Source: Alteribacter lacisalsi (GTDB taxonomy: Bacteria; Bacillota; Bacilli; Bacillales; Salisediminibacteriaceae). Taken from it: a stretch of DNA of 64,000 nt. Where the stretch lies: positions 1,984,001 to 2,048,000 of the forward strand of contig NZ_PDOF01000001.1 of the NCBI RefSeq assembly GCF_003226345.1. The letters are read 5' to 3'. The notes below the pieces were generated by a model. It did no database searches. It saw only the letters and a list, made by a program, of their open reading frames with translations, and was not told the origin of the DNA. The translations under genes were made by a program, and so were the position numbers. Positions within the stretch are counted from its first letter, which is position 1, and the number at the start of each line of letters is the position of its first letter. Of this stretch, positions 59,264 through 64,000 are shown in pieces.

Positions 59264-60100
59264 TTACTGCCTGAACCGGCAGTCCAATGAATCGGCAACC
59301 GGTCTGTAGCCGATTTTCGTATAGATACTGTTGGAAGTAGGATTATCGAGATCTGTGTACAGACAGCAGAACAGGTATCCTTCCTCCAGTAAAAGGCTAC
59401 TGAGCGCAGCAACGCAGCTTGTGGCATAGCCTTTTCTTTTATACTTATCAGGTGTAAAAACAAGGTTGACCGACGCACCGTTCCGCGTTTCTCTTGCCCG
59501 TTTCGCCATGGACACAGGAATTCCCTCTATATCTTTCCATAAGTAGATCCGCTGTTCACTGAGCGATCGTTCAGCAAAGGTGCGTGCCTCCTCTTCGGTC
59601 GTGGGGCTGAGTGCCTCCGCGTGAAACTCCATGACCCAGCCAGTTATCAGATCCAGATCGCTCTCCTGTGCAAGATCGAATGTCCCTGCCTGTGCAGGAA
59701 CCGGTTCCACCTGATCGAGACGGTAAATCCGCTGGCGCATGAACACTTCACTTTCTCCGGCGTTCATTTCCTTTAAAAATGCGTTCACCAGTTCATTCTC
59801 CCCGGTTATACCAGGAAAGGTGTACCCTTCCTTTTCAAGCCACTTTGCCGCTGCTGAAGCCACTTGAGGTTTTCCCGCCACAATCAGGTTCATTGGCGGT
59901 GTCTGAATCATCACCATGGTCCCCTCTTTGTTGGATGCAAGGAAAGGACGTTCGGTCTCTCCCTGACCGGCTGTGTTTTCTTTTTCTGCCAGATACGCAA
60001 GCAGGCCGAGAGGAAGATTATGCTTGGCTTCTTCCTTCTCCAGCCATGGTCCGGCATGCAAGAGCAGTTCTTTTGCGCGGGAAAATCCCGAAAATGTCAT
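59264..60100 (-). CDS. GNAT-family acetyltransferase
   Basis: The 278-residue protein has an N-terminal region of about 140 residues and a C-terminal GNAT domain: SVNLVFTPDKYKRKGYATSCVAAL (acetyl-CoA loop KRKGYA) and LYTDLDNPTSNSIYTKIGYRPV. The start at 60100 has CAGGTG upstream. It resembles the YhfN/ predicted FR47-like group. The substrate is unknown. Third acetyltransferase in six kilobases. Confidence 0.8.
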   Translation of the reverse strand: MTFSGFSRAKELLLHAGPWLEKEEAKHNLPLGLLAYLAEKENTAGQGETERPFLASNKEGTMVMIQTPPMNLIVAGKPQVASAAAKWLEKEGYTFPGITGENELVNAFLKEMNAGESEVFMRQRIYRLDQVEPVPAQAGTFDLAQESDLDLITGWVMEFHAEALSPTTEEEARTFAERSLSEQRIYLWKDIEGIPVSMAKRARETRNGASVNLVFTPDKYKRKGYATSCVAALSSLLLEEGYLFCCLYTDLDNPTSNSIYTKIGYRPVADSLDCRFRQ

Positions 60101-60278
60101 CGAATCACCTGCTTTACGTTCTTTTTTTGAGTGGCCGCTATCATAATGCGAGGTTAGGCTGAGATTAATCGGCAGCGCTTTCATGCAAGACTTAAAAAAC
60201 AGATTATGTTTTTCATCCTACCACATATTTCTTCCTTAAGTTACGTATTTTTTGTAAAATTCGGAAATTATTTCGATT

Positions 60279-60318
60279 AAAAAAGCTCCAGCTTCCCCCT
60301 TAGGAAAAGTGGAGTTTT
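60279..60318 (-). terminator. Terminator overlapping the end of the tubby-like gene
   Basis: AACTCCAC-like and CTGGAGCTT arms with T run on the minus strand. Its upstream arm covers the last codons of the following gene. Confidence 0.7.
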
Positions 60319-61124
60319 ACGATTACAGGGGCCAGAATAAAGGCTGGCCTCGTATCTTCTGAGAGGCGGGACTGGTTCGTAACCAGCATATCACCATTGG
60401 ACCAGCCGAACATGTTAATTGCCTCAGAAGGGATGCCCTGATGAAAAAGTTCGATCAGCTGTTCGCCTTCTTTATTTCTTACTTTAAAATGAATGCCTGA
60501 AAACTTCCCGTCATTTTCTCCGATAACATTTCCCGAACCATCCCGGATCACGGCAAATTGCTTCATCGGATTTAAGAGGTTCATCTTATAGCTGGCTGCA
60601 GTATTTCTGTTCCGGTCCAGCAGGTAATATGGCGCATTGATGCCTCGTTCTTTTTCAATATAAAAAATGATGTCACCATTATTCTCCACAACCAGCCGTT
60701 TTTTCAGGAATGAGCGCACCCCAACGAGTTGTAAAACGAATGAAGCAGCTTTGTGACCCCTTCCCCCCTTTTCTTTCACGTGGATAAGCCTGGTTCCATC
60801 CATAGCATAAATCTCATATTCTCTCAGCCAGTGCATATGGGTCAGAATCATCGTCCGGCGTGCAGAAAAAAGGTCACGGTCCGCGTCCGTAACTGGCGGT
60901 TTTTGCAGCTTTTTTACGGCCAGTTTTTTCTTCACAATGCCTGTAATGAGCAGGCCCGGCCCCACTACCCAGCCATAGACGAAAAGCTCCATGCCGCCGT
61001 TGAAGCGGAAATGAGCAAAGGAAGTAAACAGGTGCCAGCCTGTAAAAACGGCTGTTAAAGCTGTCATAACACCGCCAAGCCAGATCAGTTTCCTGGACGT
61101 CCGGTCATAGTATTCGCTGATCAT
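60300..61124 (-). CDS. Membrane protein with possible tubby/LURP-like C-terminal domain
   Basis: The 274-residue protein has two hydrophobic segments (about residues 14-33 and 44-62) and a soluble C-terminal domain of about 170 residues with many short beta strands (RLVVENNGDIIFYIEKE, QFAVIRDGSGNVIGEND, GIHFKVRNKEGEQ). This looks like the LURP-one/scramblase fold, but I am not sure. GGAG lies nine bases before the ATG at 61124. No neighbour gives a clue. Confidence 0.68.
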   Translation of the reverse strand: MISEYYDRTSRKLIWLGGVMTALTAVFTGWHLFTSFAHFRFNGGMELFVYGWVVGPGLLITGIVKKKLAVKKLQKPPVTDADRDLFSARRTMILTHMHWLREYEIYAMDGTRLIHVKEKGGRGHKAASFVLQLVGVRSFLKKRLVVENNGDIIFYIEKERGINAPYYLLDRNRNTAASYKMNLLNPMKQFAVIRDGSGNVIGENDGKFSGIHFKVRNKEGEQLIELFHQGIPSEAINMFGWSNGDMLVTNQSRLSEDTRPAFILAPVIVKLHFS

Positions 61125-61271
61125 CACATGAATCTCCTTTAATTCCATATATGTAATTGCTCTGCCAATTAGAGTATAGCATGGTTTCTTCCTGCTGTAG
61201 GTGACATAGACTTTGTCCGGTTTGCACATCCTACTGCTTTCCCGTCATAAGGATGCGCAGGAGGCACAGTG

Positions 61272-61371
61272 GTTCGCGGATATATCGTCATTTTAGCGGA
61301 AATACAGTGATTTTAGCGGATAATTTCAAAGAATCACGGATATTTCCAAAATATCAGGGATGAAGCAGACC
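61272..61371 (+). repeat. GCGGATA-type short interspersed repeat, copy 2
   Basis: The motif CGGATATATCGTCATTTTAG followed by CGGAAATA, AGCGGATAA and ACGGATATTT repeats at about 22-26 base intervals. Copy 1 at 18.5 kb has the same elements. It fills part of the 339-base gap before the LysM-CAP gene end. Confidence 0.6.
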
Positions 61372-61389
61372 CCAAAGAAGCAGCCCAAT

Positions 61390-61424
61390 AAAAAACCGGA
61401 CCCCCTGTTAGAGAGTCCGGTAAA
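61390..61424 (-). terminator. Terminator after the LysM-CAP gene
   Basis: ACCGGACTCTC and GGGGGTCCGGT arms followed by TTTTTT on the minus strand. Confidence 0.9.
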
Positions 61425-61463
61425 TTAAATCTATTAATACATGAAACGCCTTATATAAACTGC

Positions 61464-62126
61464 TTATCTGGAAATAAACATCTGCGTCCAGAAGTGACCG
61501 TACTGACCGCCTTCAACGTGACCTACACCAATTTCAGTGTAGTTGCTGCTGAGAATGTTTTCACGGTGACCCTGAGAGTTCATCCATGCATCTACAACCT
61601 GTTCAGGAGTCTGCTGGCCTGCAGCAATGTTTTCACCTGCAGCGTTGTAGCTCACGCCGTAGTTGCGGAGCATATCAAATGGGCTTCCGTGAGTCGGGCT
61701 GTCGTGAGAGAAGTAGCCTTGATCTCTCATATCAGCTGATTTGTCGCGTGCAACTTCTGATACGTCTTCTGCAATTTCAAGCTCAGGCAGACCGTGCTGT
61801 GCACGTTCTTCGTTTGTCAGACGGACAACTTCCTGTTCAAACTGGGAAAGTTCACTTGACGTCTGCTCGGAAGTCTGACGTGACTGCTGGGCAGAATCAG
61901 AAGACGGCAGTGTGACTACCTGGCCAGGATAAATCATATTGGGATCCTGGATGTCGCTGTTTGCATCAATGATATCAGAAAGACTTACACCGTACTGTTG
62001 AGAAATTTGGAACAGTGTGTCTCCTGACTCGACTGTGTGCGTACTGCTTGCTTCTGCCGCATCTGAAAACACGAGCGGAGCAGCAAACGCTACAGCCAAT
62101 ACTGAGTAAATGAGTTTTTTTAACAT
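61464..62126 (-). CDS. Secreted LysM plus CAP/SCP-domain protein (YkwD-like)
   Basis: The 220-residue protein has a signal peptide (MLKKLIYSVLAVAFAAPL, cleavage near AEA at residue 24), a LysM domain (STHTVESGDTLFQISQQYG to about 75), a Ser/Gln-rich linker, and a CAP domain (EVVRLTNEERAQHGLPEL, SPFDMLRNYG, AAGENIAAGQQ, HRENILSSNYTEIGVG). GGAGGTG precedes the ATG at 62126. It is probably bound to peptidoglycan; similar B. subtilis YkwD and SafA-like proteins belong to spores and envelopes. Confidence 0.92.
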   Translation of the reverse strand: MLKKLIYSVLAVAFAAPLVFSDAAEASSTHTVESGDTLFQISQQYGVSLSDIIDANSDIQDPNMIYPGQVVTLPSSDSAQQSRQTSEQTSSELSQFEQEVVRLTNEERAQHGLPELEIAEDVSEVARDKSADMRDQGYFSHDSPTHGSPFDMLRNYGVSYNAAGENIAAGQQTPEQVVDAWMNSQGHRENILSSNYTEIGVGHVEGGQYGHFWTQMFISR

Positions 62127-62448
62127 GTACTCAACACCTCCACGGGCAACATTATGCCATAAAAAAACGGCGATGTGGGCATAGGGAAGATCTTTCCAGT
62201 GAGTAAAACATAGAAATCGCGCTAAAGTCTGAGAAACATGCCAATGTTTAGAATTGTATTCCATAAATTACCATATAAAACAGACCCTATGCACCGGACA
62301 CAAAAATACCGCTTGTTACATTTCCAACAAAACCGTAAACCTGCCGCAATAAACGTAACGCTTGGAAATACAGATCCCCTTCATATGGTGATTTTTCCTC
62401 ATTGCGCTGTTTGTAAAAGCCCTCCCTGCATAAGCTTTTTATCTTAAA

Positions 62449-62537
62449 GGCTCTGTTAAAGTCTGTTGTTGATTTCCGCTCACTGCGCTCCCTTCAATCA
62501 ACAACGATAGAAAAACATCATAAGCTTTAACAGAGCC
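62449..62537 (+). repeat. MITE-like element, short copy R7 (89 bp) with perfect ends and duplication
   Basis: GGCTCTGTTAAAG at the left and CTTTAACAGAGCC at the right are perfect 13-base inverted repeats. The flanks are CTTAAA on both sides (62443-62448 and 62538-62543). The inside is R6 without its middle 170 bases. It forms a long hairpin in RNA. Confidence 0.9.
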
Positions 62538-62540
62538 CTT

Positions 62541-62568
62541 AAAAAACCCGCCCCAGTGGACGGGTTTT
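62541..62568 (-). terminator. Terminator after the RsbR-like gene
   Basis: AAACCCGTCC and GGGCGGGTTT arms with short loop, T run on the minus strand. R7 lies just past it, with the target duplication touching the T run. Confidence 0.9.
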
Positions 62569-62582
62569 GAATCAGGCAGTCT

Positions 62583-63482
62583 TCACATGGTCAATTTTTT
62601 CAATGTGGCCGTATCGAATTTCGTTTCGGTTGCTGCTTCCTCTTCTGTCTTGATGACAAGTCCTGTTTTCTCAAGTGCCTGCTCCAGGCGGCTGGTTACT
62701 GTCATATGATTAAATGAAATTCCGAGATTGACGATCGTCTGGGCAAGCTCAGGCCGTAAGCCGCTGATTATAGCTGTTATGCCTGTTACCTTCAGTGCAT
62801 CATTGAGCTGGAAGAGGTTATGAGCGACAGCCGTATCAATAATATGAACCCCTGAAAGGTCTATAATCAGATAGTTTAAACTGAGTTCACTTCCCCGCTC
62901 CAGTGCCTGATTAAGCATTTTCTTTGAGCGATGTGTATCTATTGTGCCGATCACAGGAAGAATGGCCACTGTACTTGTCAGCGGAACGACCGGCACACTA
63001 AGTTCCAGCAGCTCTTCCTGCGCCTGGGAGAATGTTTCATCATGATACTCCACATACGCCTGGGTAAATGCGTAAATTGCCTGATCAAGAACCGCATTTA
63101 CGCGGTCAGATACATCAAAAAATGCGTCAAAACCAAGATCGGATTTAATAAGTTCTTCTTTTAGTGTCCGGTAAATGACCCTTCTGGCTGGCGAAAGAGC
63201 AAGCAGCGCCATATCTGCAGAAATACCATGACTGACAGCTGCCTTTCCGGCATTTTTACCCCATTTGTACACTTCATCCATTAAATTATCATCTTCATCT
63301 GTCAATGCCTTACCCAGCAGGGTGAATAACTCCACACGAGATGCAGCCACATCTTCTTCGGATCTGCCGAAATTATGATTAAAATGATATTTCTCATCGT
63401 ATTCACTGAAAAGCTGGTGAGCCATGGTACGGCTGTTTGCCTTTATAGCTTCCCCAATTCTAATCATATGGTTTTCGCTCAT
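62583..63482 (-). CDS. RsbR-like stressosome protein with STAS domain
   Basis: The 299-residue protein has an N-terminal globin-like helical domain (about 1-140) and a C-terminal STAS domain (about 165-275). The phosphorylation Thr of RsbR proteins fit LPVIGTIDTHRSKKM and LSGVHIIDTAVAHNLF. These are paralogues that build the stressosome and release RsbT on stress. The ATG at 63482 has GGAGGAAAGG; an ATG one codon earlier is equal. No rsbS or rsbT is in the window. Confidence 0.88.
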   Translation of the reverse strand: MSENHMIRIGEAIKANSRTMAHQLFSEYDEKYHFNHNFGRSEEDVAASRVELFTLLGKALTDEDDNLMDEVYKWGKNAGKAAVSHGISADMALLALSPARRVIYRTLKEELIKSDLGFDAFFDVSDRVNAVLDQAIYAFTQAYVEYHDETFSQAQEELLELSVPVVPLTSTVAILPVIGTIDTHRSKKMLNQALERGSELSLNYLIIDLSGVHIIDTAVAHNLFQLNDALKVTGITAIISGLRPELAQTIVNLGISFNHMTVTSRLEQALEKTGLVIKTEEEAATETKFDTATLKKLTM

Positions 63483-63672
63483 CATTTCCCTTTCCTCCCC
63501 CATATAAAAATCTAAATGTTTATATTTAAACCTTGTATGCAGATACCACAAAATAATATATTCTAAACCATTTTTACTAGATAATTTTAATCTAAGTATG
63601 TTATGAGAATCAACTGCTTACTTTTTTCCAGCGAATGTTTTTTAAAGTAGATGTCCCCGAATCTGCCGGAAC

Positions 63673-63712
63673 CAAAAAAACCAAGTGCCCTATATGGACA
63701 CCTGGTTTTTTT
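63673..63712. terminator. Terminator between the rightmost gene and the RsbR-like gene
   Basis: AAAAAACCA and TGGTTTTTTT arms with partial inner pairing, T or A runs on both sides. It ends the minus-strand Pro/Ser-rich gene. Confidence 0.75.
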
Positions 63713-64000
63713 CAGCACGAAAACGAACGAATCAGTCTAGTATCAAATCCGGTGTACACCCAGCGGAATTGTCTTGGACGCCAACGCCAGCCGGCTACGG
63801 ACGTACGTCCTATAAAGACTGGGTAGAACCAGAACCGCTGTCCGGTTTCAAGAATGATGTAGGTGTACCGGAACAGGCAGCCGAATAATGCGCCAGGATC
63901 AACCGCAAGCGCAGTCGGCCCACCTGCTGCAGACACGGCTGCAGGACCCGCTGTAAACGACTGGGCTGACGGCGGTGACGATGGGGGCGGCGACGATGGT
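63712..64000 (-). CDS. C-terminal part of a Pro/Ser-rich protein with aromatic/basic tail
   Basis: The minus-strand frame is open from the right edge to a stop at 63712, at least 95 residues. The visible start is a run of Pro and Ser (SSPPPSSPP), then Ala/Gly-rich sequence, and a C-terminal 50 residues rich in Arg, Trp, Phe and Tyr: RFWFYPVFIGRTSVAGWRW and RWVYTGFDTRLI. A terminal Cys ends it. An internal GTG at 63936 has no convincing ribosome site, so the gene probably begins outside. I do not know the family; a surface or spore-coat protein is a guess. Confidence 0.55.
   Translation of the reverse strand, partial: PSSPPPSSPPSAQSFTAGPAAVSAAGGPTALAVDPGALFGCLFRYTYIILETGQRFWFYPVFIGRTSVAGWRWRPRQFRWVYTGFDTRLIRSFSC

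Overview
The window looks like a chromosomal segment from an endospore-forming member of the Bacillaceae (Firmicutes) with moderate GC. The evidence is an alpha/beta-type spore protein, spore photoproduct lyase with SplA, YheC/YheD proteins, an RsbR-like stressosome protein, consensus ribosome sites (AGGAGG type), sigma-A and sporulation-type promoters, and gene order matching the yhaN-yhaQ, yheA-yheE-sspB, yngE-yngJ, ykoF-ykoC and nad blocks of Bacillus subtilis. Many proteins are acidic, which would fit a halophilic or alkaliphilic relative, but the genus cannot be fixed from the sequence.

Layout. 1-9.2 kb: on the minus strand yhaN (cut by the left edge) and yhaO (DNA repair type nuclease pair), the ABC exporter yhaQP, a PaaI thioesterase, a HAD phosphatase, yheA and yheB, with a small YhzD-like plus-strand gene. 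9.3-14.4 kb: a plus-strand operon of four coupled ATP-grasp genes of the YheC/YheD family. 14.7-18.3 kb: yheE, a small hydrophilic protein, a PucR-type regulator, the sugar ABC ATPase msmX, a zinc-ribbon protein and a spore DNA-binding protein. 18.6-26.6 kb: a minus-strand operon that reads as complete leucine/isovalerate catabolism (acyl-CoA dehydrogenase, methylcrotonyl-CoA carboxylase, hydratase, HMG-CoA lyase, CoA-transferase), driven by a strong sigma-A promoter with a palindromic operator on its start site. 26.7-32.1 kb: nadBCA facing a cysteine desulfurase and the NAD repressor niaR, with one NiaR-like box between them.

32.1-38.3 kb: a CcdA-like membrane protein, an SDR protein, an orphan LuxR regulator with a degenerate receiver, an AhpD-like protein and cytochrome bd oxidase with a 32-residue CydS-like subunit. 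38.3-43.1 kb: a signal-less amidase coupled to a 57-residue cysteine-rich protein, an epimerase-like protein, and a YtrA-type regulator/ABC operon with its operator. 43.2-48.5 kb: trehalose PTS treP under two TreR-like boxes, an ABC1/UbiB kinase with a phasin-like partner, and splAB. 48.6-53.6 kb: a 20-bp tandem repeat, a nucleotidyltransferase and the ykoFEDC thiamine-precursor ECF transporter under a TPP riboswitch.

53.7-64 kb is an accessory-looking minus-strand stretch of acetyltransferases, an acidic lipoprotein, an S51 peptidase, an esterase, a racemase, a LysM-CAP protein, an RsbR-like protein and the end of a Pro/Ser-rich protein. It carries MITE-like repeats with terminal inverted repeats and apparent target duplications. 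Related dispersed repeats occur at about 3.0, 14.5, 32.2, 38.1, 54.7, 58.2 and 62.5 kb. A second repeat family (GCGGATA motifs) occurs at 18.5 and 61.3 kb.
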